DNA of 13,311 nt from Methanosarcina sp. (GTDB taxonomy: Archaea; Halobacteriota; Methanosarcinia; Methanosarcinales; Methanosarcinaceae): NCBI GenBank assembly GCA_017883485.1, contig JADGNM010000023.1, positions 1-13,311 on the forward strand, read 5' to 3'. The translations under genes were made by a program, and so were the position numbers. This document shows, in pieces, positions 7,084 through 13,311 of this stretch. The notes under the pieces were generated by a model. The model saw nothing but the letters and a program-made list of their open reading frames with translations, searched no databases and was not told the origin of the DNA. Numbering within the stretch: the first letter of the stretch is position 1; each line of letters opens with the position of its first letter.

Positions 7084-9373
7084 TTAAGAAATGTATGTGG
7101 AGGTCCACTCAGGCCTTCCCGGTGGATTTGCCTCCAGCATTTCTCTCCATTTTTCATCGGTCAGACGGTCTTGCATGGGCTGTTTGAACTCGTAATAGCT
7201 CATTACGGGCCCTGCAGCCAGTAAAATCCTGCCGTCAGGAGCCTTATATGCTACAATTACCATATCCACGTATCCTGTACCTTCCTCCAGGATCATTGAG
7301 GTTAAGGGATTTATCTCAGTGTAGACATCCGCAACAAGGGGAGCTTTCTTGGCTTCTTCATCTCCATCCCCGACTGCCTTGAGAGTTTCTCCGAATTCGA
7401 AGATGAAATATTTGTCTTTTTCTGTCAGTTCCTCATTCTCAAGCTCTTTTTCGGAGATTTCGGTGAGTTTTTTCAGGATTTGCTCGGAATTTTCAAACAT
7501 TCTTTCAGTATCTTCATCAAGCGCACCCATTTCTTTAAGTCCGCCTGCAGTCATCCGGGTAAGAGCCAGCAACCTATTATAAAATTCGGGTACAGGCTCC
7601 ACATATCCTATGGGCTTATCCCCAAGCACTGGAAGTGATTCATCAAATCCATACGTTTGTTTTGCATAGAGAACCGTATCGTGCCTGAGTTCAGTCCAGG
7701 AAGCCAGAGCTGTATTCAATTCTTTGTCCTGCCAGGCATCAGTCTGCATAAAAGTCGGGTAACCGCTTCCATAGTTCTTTAAGAGGGGCTGAAGGGAATA
7801 AAGCCAGGACCAGTAAAGGTTTCTGTTCCAGTCGGCTGCACTGAAGTTCGAAAATTCCGAATCCAGTCCCCCGTGCCGGAGACTGTAATTTTTATAGCTG
7901 GAATCGTTCAGTTTATCAAGCCAGTAAACAGCTCTTTTAGAGCCCAGAAGGCCCATGGCATCAAGCCCACGTGGGAAGCCCCTGTCGTTTCCTAAAGGCG
8001 AGTTTACATAAGTAAAAGGCTTTTGTTCCTGGTTTCCGGTGTATTATTTAGTATAAGGGCCGGTAAGCCTGGAGAAGATATATGAGTCCGGAATGAAGCG
8101 CTGCCCCATGAACCTGAAACCTTTTGTATCTTCAAGGAGTTTGTCGGCCTGCTCAGCCGTGAGAATGGATTCATGGGTTCCACTTCCCGTGCCCCCATAA
8201 ATCTGAGGGTTACGATACCTGGCAAGTTCTACTTTTAACTCTCCGATTGCCGTTGCATTAAAGTCTTTTAATCCGTTGCCAAATACCTTTTCCACTGCTT
8301 CCATGTATTCGTAGGGCCCAAGGTCATCCGAAACACCAACGTAAAAAACAGTAATCGTGTAAATTCTGTCCCATTTCTTAAGAAGATCAGGATCAGCTTT
8401 AAGTTTGGAAGTGATCAGGCTTGCCTGTATAGTCTGGATGCAGGCCTCCTTTTCCGGGTCTTCGGCTTCGATCAATTTACCTTTGAGAAGCATGCTCATT
8501 CGGCCGTGCCACATGAAGGCCTTGAAGTAATCCTTCAGGATTTCCGAATGAGTATAATGTCCCCTTGGCACATATTAAGAGTAATCTTCGTTGTACAGGA
8601 AAATCGGAGAAATGTTAAACCCTTCGTGCACTCCTATAAGAGCCATTTCGGCTTTAATATCCTCCTTTACAAATGCCGGGATCTCAAAATGGTATTTTTC
8701 CTTTGCTGCGGGGTCAAAGTACTTTCCTGCTTCGGGATCATAAGGGTCTTTAATCTCCTTTATTTGGTCCTCTTTGGGCTGGAGCAGACTCAAAGCAACT
8801 GAGAAATAGGCTGCATTTCTTCTTGCGGCTTCCTTTGCTTCTCCGGAACTGATTTTGTAGTCTTCAACCGAAGCATTGAGCAGGGATCTATCGAGTTTCC
8901 ACAAAAGGTCGTACAATTCTTTCGCTCTATCTCACTCATGCTTTCGTCAAACTGGACATGGTAGAGGTGGAGGAGAGTATCCGAAGTTATGAAAATTGGC
9001 TTGTCGTCTCCTTTTAGCTTCTCATACATAGCGGTGATTTCTTGTTCTTTAGGATTGTAAGGATTGGAAACTACCACAAACCCATTCTTCTCAAGTTTCT
9101 CCAGAGCTGTCTTATTAGCCGAAAAAATGTTCGAAAATTTTTCGTAATTTGAGAAATCTGACTCTTTCAAGGGCAATTCGTACTGGGGAGCTTTTAGCTC
9201 TATATCAAGAGCTTCGAGTCGGTAGTTTCCTGCAAGAGATAAATTTCCCGCCTCCAAAAAGGGAAGGTAGGGTTTTCTACTTTCTCAGTCAATTGGATGG
9301 ATCGTTCCTGTTTTGCGACCTGAGGACTGTATAGGGGGGGCTCAAAATTTTTTAAAAAATTAAATTTTCCCAT
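7084..9373 (-). pseudogene. DUF3160 family protein, decayed
   Basis: Four collinear minus-strand pieces together make one DUF3160-type protein of about 760 residues, a family of unknown function common in Methanosarcina. Reading 5' to 3': a short frame from ATG at 9373 (MGKFNFLKNFEPPLYSPQ) ends in TFPF and shifts by one base in a T5 run near 9257-9261 into LEAGNLSLAGNYRLEAL. A second one-base shift near 8927 moves SEIE to KELYDLLWKLDRSLL. From there the frame is continuous to the stop at 7084, apart from TAA at 8575-8577 (between EDYS and YVPRGHY) and TAA at 8044-8046 (between GPYTK and YTGNQ). Coding quality between lesions is high (FMWHGRMSMLLKGKLIEAEDPEKE; WNRNLYWSWLYSLQPL), so loss looks recent. 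No signal peptide is visible at the 5' end, so the original N-terminus may also be lost. Both stops are TAA, so pyrrolysine (TAG) does not rescue them. Confidence 0.88.
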
Positions 9374-9744
9374 ATGTTTGTCTCAACAGATATTTCAATC
9401 TATCCAGAATCCGGTTACGCGATATATAACTAAAATTTCGAGTCACATCTTATCGTACAAGCCGCGTGTATCTTCCGTAGCAATCTGTCAGGATAATTGT
9501 AGGACTTTGTATTAGGGTGGTACCTGAAGAATTCTATTCATGGTTGAAATGAACATGTTTTAAAAATTGATATAAAGCAAGCAGTCTTTATTGATACTGG
9601 AAATAACTGTGTGTGAATAGGACTGCGCGATAAATTCGAAAGCAAATAGCGTGGTATACTTTGGCCATAGTGATAGTAGTTTCAAAATAGCACCTGCAGT
9701 AGATTATTAAACAAGTAACAAAGTTAGATATAAGGGGAAATAGC
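9374..9744. other. Intergenic region, promoter side of the GyrI-like gene
   Basis: No ORF or RNA gene could be supported in these 371 bases. There are TATA-like sequences near 9419-9432 (GATATATAACTAAAA) and 9565-9578 (AATTGATATAAAG). The last 20 bases contain AAGGGGAAATAGC, a good ribosome-binding site for the next gene. The part next to 9373 may include eroded upstream sequence of the DUF3160 pseudogene. Confidence 0.5.
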
Positions 9745-10401
9745 ATGACGAACAAAAGAGTACTTGACTATAAAAAGGAATTTAAAGATTTATACATGCC
9801 AAAGGATAAGCCGATGTTGATTGTGATTCCATCTGTGAATTTCATTATGTGTGATGGAAATGGCGATCCGAATAACAACTCTGACTTTCAGCAGGCTATT
9901 GATCTGCTTTATGGATTGTCTTTTACCATAAAAATGAGCAAAATGAAAGGTAACCAACCTGAAGGGTACTTTGAATATGTAGTTCCACCTCTCGAAGGCT
10001 TGTGGTGGATTGATGGAGGTGGATTTTCATTAGAGGTGAGGGACAATTGGAAATGGACACTAATGATACGCCAGCCAGAATTTGTAAATGAAGATGTATT
10101 TAAATGGGCATGTAGTGAACTAATAAGAAAGAAACGTGAAATGCAAATTGAAAAGGTTCGATTTGAAGCTTTTGATGAAGGCTTGTGTGTGCAAATTATG
10201 CATATCGGACCGTATTCTACAGAACCTGAGACGATGAAGAAAATTGAGACTTTTATTTTAAAGGAAGGCTTAAGGAACAAGGTGGGCAACGGTGGAAAGC
10301 ATCATGAGATTTATCTTTCCGATCCAAGAAAGAGCAAACCTGAAAATATGAAGACTGTTCTCAGGCAGCCAGTGGAAAAAGTGAAGGGTGGCAGTCATTG
10401 A
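9745..10401 (+). CDS. GyrI-like small-molecule-binding domain protein
   Basis: A 218-residue cytosolic protein of the GyrI-like (SOUL/BacR-type fold) group, of the same kind as Listeria lin2189. It opens with VLDYKKEFKDLYMPKDKPMLI and has two related halves. Trp-rich ligand-pocket segments (GLWWIDGGG, WKWTLMIRQP) lie in the middle, and the diagnostic MHIGPYSTEPETM with H153 is near the end. Some stand-alone GyrI-like proteins bind drugs; others hydrolyse cyclopropane-containing alkylating compounds. The substrate here is unknown. GGGGA about seven bases before the ATG fixes the start. It ends 30 bases from the end of the oppositely oriented HxlR regulator, a tail-to-tail pair that suggests a sensing or detoxification module. 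Family distribution hints at acquisition from Firmicutes-like bacteria, but that is inference. Confidence 0.88.
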   Translation: MTNKRVLDYKKEFKDLYMPKDKPMLIVIPSVNFIMCDGNGDPNNNSDFQQAIDLLYGLSFTIKMSKMKGNQPEGYFEYVVPPLEGLWWIDGGGFSLEVRDNWKWTLMIRQPEFVNEDVFKWACSELIRKKREMQIEKVRFEAFDEGLCVQIMHIGPYSTEPETMKKIETFILKEGLRNKVGNGGKHHEIYLSDPRKSKPENMKTVLRQPVEKVKGGSH

Positions 10402-10431
10402 TTGCCTCCAGTCTTATTCCGGACTACTGCC

Positions 10432-10788
10432 TCAGTGATCGCAGTACATGCAAATTGCCTTCTCACATTCTTCATTCTGGAATTTCCACTTCAGCCCCCA
10501 ACGTTTAATTGCCTGTATTATCTTAACGAAATCCACTCCACTATCTGTCAGATAATATTCGGACTTCAGGGAATTTGTCGAGTCATCGACCTTCTTTGCA
10601 ATCAAGCCTTCATCTTCCAGTTCCGTCAGCCTTTCCGAAAGTATTTTTGGGGTTATATATCCGAGCTTTCTTTTCAACTCGTTAAAGCGTTTTTCCTTCT
10701 TTTCCCCTTTATGCAATTCCAGAAGAATGTGAATCGTCCATCGCTTCCCAATGATATTCATAGTCTTGTAGACTGTGCAGTCTTTCAT
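10432..10788 (-). CDS. HxlR family winged-helix transcriptional regulator
   Basis: A 118-residue DNA-binding protein of the HxlR (DUF24, MarR-like) family. From the ATG at 10788 it reads MKDCTVYKTMNIIGKRWTIHIL. It has the family's conserved N-terminal Cys (C4), used as a redox or electrophile sensor in YodB/HypR-type members, and the characteristic GxxW (G14-W17). The recognition helix region is FNELKRKLGYITPKILSERLTELEDEGLI and the wing is SEYYLTDSG. The C-terminus has an unusual Cys-rich tail, CEKAICMYCDH, with three cysteines that could add redox or metal sensing. A 26-residue upstream extension from 10866 is open, but it would overlap the promoter and operators and does not look like family sequence. 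No clear ribosome-binding site precedes the chosen ATG. Two palindromes at its predicted transcription start suggest autoregulation. The divergent neighbour is the sulfite reductase, the convergent one the GyrI-like gene. Confidence 0.9.
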   Translation of the reverse strand: MKDCTVYKTMNIIGKRWTIHILLELHKGEKKEKRFNELKRKLGYITPKILSERLTELEDEGLIAKKVDDSTNSLKSEYYLTDSGVDFVKIIQAIKRWGLKWKFQNEECEKAICMYCDH

Positions 10789-10822
10789 AGTATAGAGATA
10801 GAAACTGTCGGATATATAAGTT

Positions 10823-10856
10823 AGTATCTCTAATATACTGGTATAAAATAGATACC
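10823..10856 (-). promoter_or_regulatory. Two adjacent 17-bp palindromic operators upstream of hxlR
   Basis: Inverted repeats abut without a gap: AGTAT-N7-ATACT at 10823-10839 and GGTAT-N7-ATACC at 10840-10856. Read on opposite strands the two match closely (AGTATCTCTAATATACT and GGTATCTATTTTATACC, a shared RGTATCT half-site followed by TATACY), so they look like two copies of one operator. They lie 35-68 bases before the HxlR start codon, where transcription from the TATA-like sequence at 10862-10879 would begin. HxlR-family dimers bind palindromes of this size, so autorepression is the simplest reading. Confidence 0.7.
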
Positions 10857-10861
10857 AACAT

Positions 10862-10879
10862 ATCATATAATTTATAAAA
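10862..10879 (-). promoter_or_regulatory. TATA box of the HxlR gene
   Basis: On the minus strand TTTATAAATTATATG forms a strong TATA-like element. A start about 25 bases downstream would fall near 10848, inside the outer palindrome, so bound repressor would block initiation. TTTATAAA is itself palindromic and could also serve plus-strand transcription toward the sulfite reductase, with a leader of about 140 bases. Confidence 0.5.
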
Positions 10880-11038
10880 ATCTACTTACTTAAATATCGT
10901 AGTAGCCTCCAGTACCAGTATCTGGCAAAACAGACTCAAAAGCACGTAGCTGGGAAGTTCGGCTTTAGTTTGTAAGAATTATTAAGCATTTTAAGTCTGA
11001 AATAAGATCTAAAAATTAGAAATTTGGAGAAAGATCGC

Positions 11039-11698
11039 ATGAAAGATAACTTACCGGAAAAAGGTGCAATTGTTCAGAGAGACCGTAAAACCTACGCAAT
11101 CGCTCCCCACCTGCCAGCAGGGGTTGTTGACCCGGCAACCCTCAGGAAAATTGCTGATGTTGCGGAAAAATACGGAGCAACCGCCCTTAAAATGACTTCC
11201 GCCCAGAGGATTGCAATAGTGGGCCTAAAAGAAGAGGATCTTGATAATGTATGGGCTGACCTCGGAATAAAACCAGGGGCAGCTATAGGGCTTTGCGTAA
11301 GAAGCGTAAAGATCTGTCCCGGGACAACTTTCTGCAAGCAAGCAAAGCAGGATTCCCTCGGCCTGGGTCTTAAGCTAGATGCGAAATATCATGGAATGTC
11401 TATGCCTTCCAAGCTAAAAATCGGTGTCTCTGGCTGTCCAAACTCCTGCGCTGAGCCTGCTATCAAGGACGTTGGGATAATGGGCACTCCCAAAGGATAT
11501 ACCCTGATGGTCGGAGGCTCTGCATCTGCAATGCCGAGGCTTGCCGATGTTGTCGCAAAGGAGTTATCCGAAGAGGAAGTTATTGAAGCGGTCGATAAAA
11601 TCCTTAATTACTACAAAAACTCAGGTACGAAAAAGAGACTCGGAAAGTACATTGAAAACATTGGTCTTGAGAATTTCAAATCCCAGGTCGGGCTGTAA
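11039..11698 (+). CDS. Small siroheme/[4Fe-4S] sulfite reductase (low-spin, assimilatory type)
   Basis: A 219-residue member of the nitrite/sulfite reductase family. It carries the coupled siroheme-[4Fe-4S] motif C-x5-C (KICPGTTFC, C93 and C99) and C-x3-C (SGCPNSCAEP, C133 and C137), with the N-terminal ferredoxin-like half (IAPHLPAGVVDPATLRKIADVAEKYG) before it. The length matches the single-subunit low-spin sulfite reductases of about 23-24 kDa (for example Desulfovibrio vulgaris and the M. barkeri P590 protein), half the size of CysI or DsrA. It probably reduces sulfite or nitrite with an unknown electron donor; the physiological substrate in methanogens is not settled. The ATG at 11039 is preferred because GGAGA (11026-11030) precedes it by eight bases; an upstream in-frame TTG at 11024 overlaps that site. 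No siroheme or electron-transfer gene is adjacent. Confidence 0.92.
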   Translation: MKDNLPEKGAIVQRDRKTYAIAPHLPAGVVDPATLRKIADVAEKYGATALKMTSAQRIAIVGLKEEDLDNVWADLGIKPGAAIGLCVRSVKICPGTTFCKQAKQDSLGLGLKLDAKYHGMSMPSKLKIGVSGCPNSCAEPAIKDVGIMGTPKGYTLMVGGSASAMPRLADVVAKELSEEEVIEAVDKILNYYKNSGTKKRLGKYIENIGLENFKSQVGL

Positions 11699-11707
11699 AA
11701 AAGATTG

Positions 11708-11751
11708 TCAGATCATCTGATGATCGCCTGATAATCGCCTGATAGTCGCCT
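11708..11751 (+). repeat. Hairpin and 11-bp tandem repeats after the sulfite reductase gene
   Basis: TCAGAT-C-ATCTGA (11708-11720) is a perfect inverted repeat nine bases after the stop codon. It runs into three tandem 11-bp units GATRRTCGCCT at 11719-11751 (GATGATCGCCT, GATAATCGCCT, GATAGTCGCCT). The array is noncoding and its role is unknown. Confidence 0.75.
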
Positions 11752-11781
11752 GATACAACGAGTCTAAAATGCCTCCTCTTC

Positions 11782-11819
11782 TAACTCTTGGCCCCAATTA
11801 ATTGGGGTTCGAAGGGTTA
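11782..11819 (+). terminator. Long hairpin containing a 16-bp perfect palindrome
   Basis: CCCCAATTAATTGGGG (11792-11807) is an exact palindrome. Outside it, TAACTCTT (11782-11789) pairs with AAGGGTTA (11812-11819), with one G-U wobble, across a small internal loop. The transcript would fold into an extended stem about 84 bases after the sulfite reductase stop. It could be a terminator or an mRNA 3' stabiliser. A DNA-binding site is the alternative. Confidence 0.5.
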
Positions 11820-11889
11820 AAATTTGTAACTGTTCCTCAAGCTTTGCTGAGAATCTATCCTTTTCGTGCATCTTAAAATAGTATCAGGC

Positions 11890-11906
11890 CGAAATATTAA
11901 TATAAA
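11890..11906 (+). promoter_or_regulatory. Orphan BRE/TATA-like promoter
   Basis: CGAAA followed by TATTAATATAAA matches the archaeal pattern of a purine-rich BRE directly before a TATA box. Predicted initiation is near 11930, with no recognised gene downstream for 700 bases. The first ATG after it (11949) opens a short frame to TAG at 11994. Confidence 0.4.
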
Positions 11907-12051
11907 AACCGTTTTAACGTAAACGACTTTTAGATTCCAATCATTAACATGAGTAAAAAAGCCAAAGCTTCTTTTCGTGCCCCTGGTTGCCTTTAGAGAC
12001 CTTTTCTGGCTTTCCGGATCTTTTACATGCAAATTAAAGTAAGATTTTTTT

Positions 12052-12086
12052 GGCTGCAGGAAAATTGGAGAGTGATGCCTGCAGCC
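12052..12086 (+). repeat. 9-bp-stem inverted repeat
   Basis: GGCTGCAGG (12052-12060) pairs perfectly with CCTGCAGCC (12078-12086) around a 17-base loop that contains GGAG and a GTG-ATG pair. It lies in the gene-poor region and no gene follows directly. A T7 run sits just before the left arm, so on the minus strand the stem would be followed by an A-run, not a T-run. Confidence 0.55.
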
Positions 12087-12558
12087 TTAAATTTGGTCAG
12101 GTTCTGATAGACTGGACGTGTTTTCATATTCAGATATACAGCTATGGAGGATCATGACCAACACGCTATATAACCAACACTCTACGTTTTTCTTGTATGT
12201 TCTATATTTACTTTTTACAACGGAACTAAATAGTACTAGCTTACGCTAATTAGTATCAAAAGCATGTGATCCTGGATTCTGTGAAGTCCTGGTCTGCTAA
12301 TATATTCGTCATATCATCAGATATTGCCTTCTAAAAGTGAGCCATATCTGGTTTACAATAGAGTTTACAGAACCTCAATAAGTTTTGTAAAATAATCGGG
12401 AGTTACAAGAATAGTTCTTTTTTAAAGAAGCCAGATGCTAACGATATGGCAAATTATATAATATTAATAGCGCAGACTTACGAGCCTACATAATAAATTT
12501 TATAAACATGTCTTGCATTAAATTATTTATTAGAGTTTATTCGAAGTACTGTGTGATA

Positions 12559-12568
12559 TTTTTATAAC
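12559..12568 (+). promoter_or_regulatory. TATA-like box of the radical SAM gene
   Basis: TTTTTATAAC lies about 65-70 bases before the ATG at 12632. Initiation about 25 bases downstream would give a leader of roughly 40 bases. No clear ribosome-binding site is seen near the ATG. Confidence 0.4.
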
Positions 12569-12631
12569 AATTGGACTTGCGACTTGAAACGTGAAATCAA
12601 GCAATATGGAAAATAGAGTAAATTGATCACT

Positions 12632-13311
12632 ATGAGCCAGAATATTTCGAATCCAGAACATGAATACGAATATAAAGATGAGAGCACCGCCGTTAAAAGA
12701 TCTTTTTTCTCGAATATCGAAATAGTTGTCACAAGCAAGTGCAACATAGGATGCCGCCACTGCATTTATGACTGTCAACCTTTTAGCACGGAGAAGCTCA
12801 GTAAATCTGTATTAAAAGATTTGATTAGACAGGCTGCGGCGCTAAACAGCGTAAAGTCCATAGTTTTTACTGGCGGCGAAGCATTTCTGGAATATAGTAG
12901 CCTCATTGAAAGCATAGCCTTATGCGAAGAGCTTGGGCTTGAAGCATCCGCTGTGACCAATGGTTATTGGGCTCTTACGGCACAAACTGCCAGGCAAAAG
13001 CTCAAAGAATTGAAAGGCTTGAAATCCCTCAATGTCAGCACTGATTCGTTTCATCAGGAATTTGTTCCGGCGGACAGAATTCGTAATGTCATTGAATCAT
13101 GCCACGAACTCGGAATTAAATGCGTTGTCCGCATTTCTTACCTTAATGACCCGGCTTCCGAGATTGGGATCATTAAAAAACAGTTGACCGGATTAGACGG
13201 ACTTTACACTATTGTTGCAATACCCGTTGCACCTTTCGGACGTGCTGCCGCGCTAATAGACACCTGCTCAATTTATGCATATGACCCGAATGGCATACCA
13301 TGCTGCGGAGC
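12632..13311 (+). CDS. Radical SAM protein, 3' end outside window
   Basis: The frame stays open from ATG 12632 to the window end (226 codons), so the gene is truncated only by the window. The radical SAM cluster motif C-x3-C-x2-C is CNIGCRHC (C37, C41, C44), and the SAM-binding FTGGE lies at 79-83. Barrel strands follow as ASAVTNGYWA, LNVSTDSFHQEFVP and VVRISYLND. Near the end TCSIYAYDPNGIPCCG places C212, C224 and C225 as in the start of a SPASM-like auxiliary Fe-S domain. Such two-part enzymes often modify peptides or proteins, but the substrate cannot be read here. No obvious precursor-peptide gene is seen directly upstream. The start is uncertain: an in-frame TTG at 12623 is an alternative, and neither has a good ribosome-binding site. 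Confidence 0.88.
   Translation, partial: MSQNISNPEHEYEYKDESTAVKRSFFSNIEIVVTSKCNIGCRHCIYDCQPFSTEKLSKSVLKDLIRQAAALNSVKSIVFTGGEAFLEYSSLIESIALCEELGLEASAVTNGYWALTAQTARQKLKELKGLKSLNVSTDSFHQEFVPADRIRNVIESCHELGIKCVVRISYLNDPASEIGIIKKQLTGLDGLYTIVAIPVAPFGRAAALIDTCSIYAYDPNGIPCCG

Larger units (their letters stand above)
11699..12631. other. Long gene-poor region before the radical SAM gene
   Basis: These 933 bases contain no recognisable gene. Besides the repeats and hairpin near 11708-11819 they hold an isolated BRE/TATA-like promoter (11890-11906), a 9-bp-stem inverted repeat (12052-12086), a 31-codon frame at 12154-12249 preceded by GGAGG and very AT-rich sequence from about 12410 to 12570. A 216-base minus-strand frame at 12032-11817 has no family resemblance. 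The region may hold a noncoding RNA, very small genes or eroded sequence. Confidence 0.5.

Noticed and set aside
8044..8577. Stop-codon readthrough or recoding as an explanation for the in-frame stops of the DUF3160 gene.
   Set aside because: Both stops are TAA, whereas Methanosarcina recodes TAG as pyrrolysine. The gene also has two frameshifts, so a pseudogene is simpler.
10402..10824. A 140-codon plus-strand frame opposite the HxlR gene.
   Set aside because: It is the antisense shadow of a clear HxlR protein and has no family signature.
11817..12032. A 71-codon minus-strand frame in the gene-poor region.
   Set aside because: No ribosome-binding site, no resemblance to known proteins, and it overlaps the orphan promoter and part of the hairpin.

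Overview
The window looks like chromosomal DNA from a methanogenic archaeon of the Methanosarcina group. Three things point there: an AksA-type homocitrate synthase (coenzyme B pathway), an archaeal type II glyceraldehyde-3-phosphate dehydrogenase, and a small low-spin-type siroheme sulfite reductase of the kind known from Methanosarcina barkeri. Long AT-rich intergenic spaces and TATA-like elements upstream of genes also fit. No rRNA, tRNA, CRISPR array or insertion sequence was recognised.

Layout. (1) 241-782 is a surface thioredoxin lipoprotein with a run of Asn-Met-Thr-Gly repeats, broken by a one-base deletion in the Trp codon of its WCGPC active site. (2) 986-2185 holds a DUF89 metal-dependent phosphatase and a small CooT-family (nickel-binding) protein. 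(3) 2602-5393 is a sugar-phosphate and NADP block: GAPDH, an FBPase/IMPase-superfamily phosphatase and NAD kinase, the last two tightly coupled. (4) 5791-7008 is the AksA-like homocitrate synthase. (5) 7084-9373 (minus strand) is a decayed DUF3160 gene with two frameshifts and two in-frame TAA stops. (6) 9745-10788 is a tail-to-tail pair, a GyrI-like ligand-binding/hydrolase protein and an HxlR regulator. The regulator carries two adjacent near-identical 17-bp palindromes at its own predicted transcription start. (7) 11039-11698 is the small siroheme/4Fe-4S sulfite reductase, transcribed divergently from hxlR. (8) 11699-12631 is a long gene-poor stretch with hairpins, short repeats and an apparently orphan promoter. 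(9) From 12632 the start of a radical SAM enzyme runs off the window end.

How the genes work together. GAPDH, the FBPase-like phosphatase and NAD kinase fit gluconeogenesis and NADP supply. In Methanocaldococcus jannaschii an NADP phosphatase and NAD kinase are fused in one protein (MJ0917); the two adjacent genes here look like the unfused version. DUF89 phosphatases and CooT proteins both bind divalent metals, so their adjacency may reflect metal homeostasis, but this is inference. The HxlR/GyrI pair resembles a small-molecule sensing or detoxification module. The least explained parts are the truncated radical SAM gene with its long upstream region, and the tandem operators of the HxlR gene.
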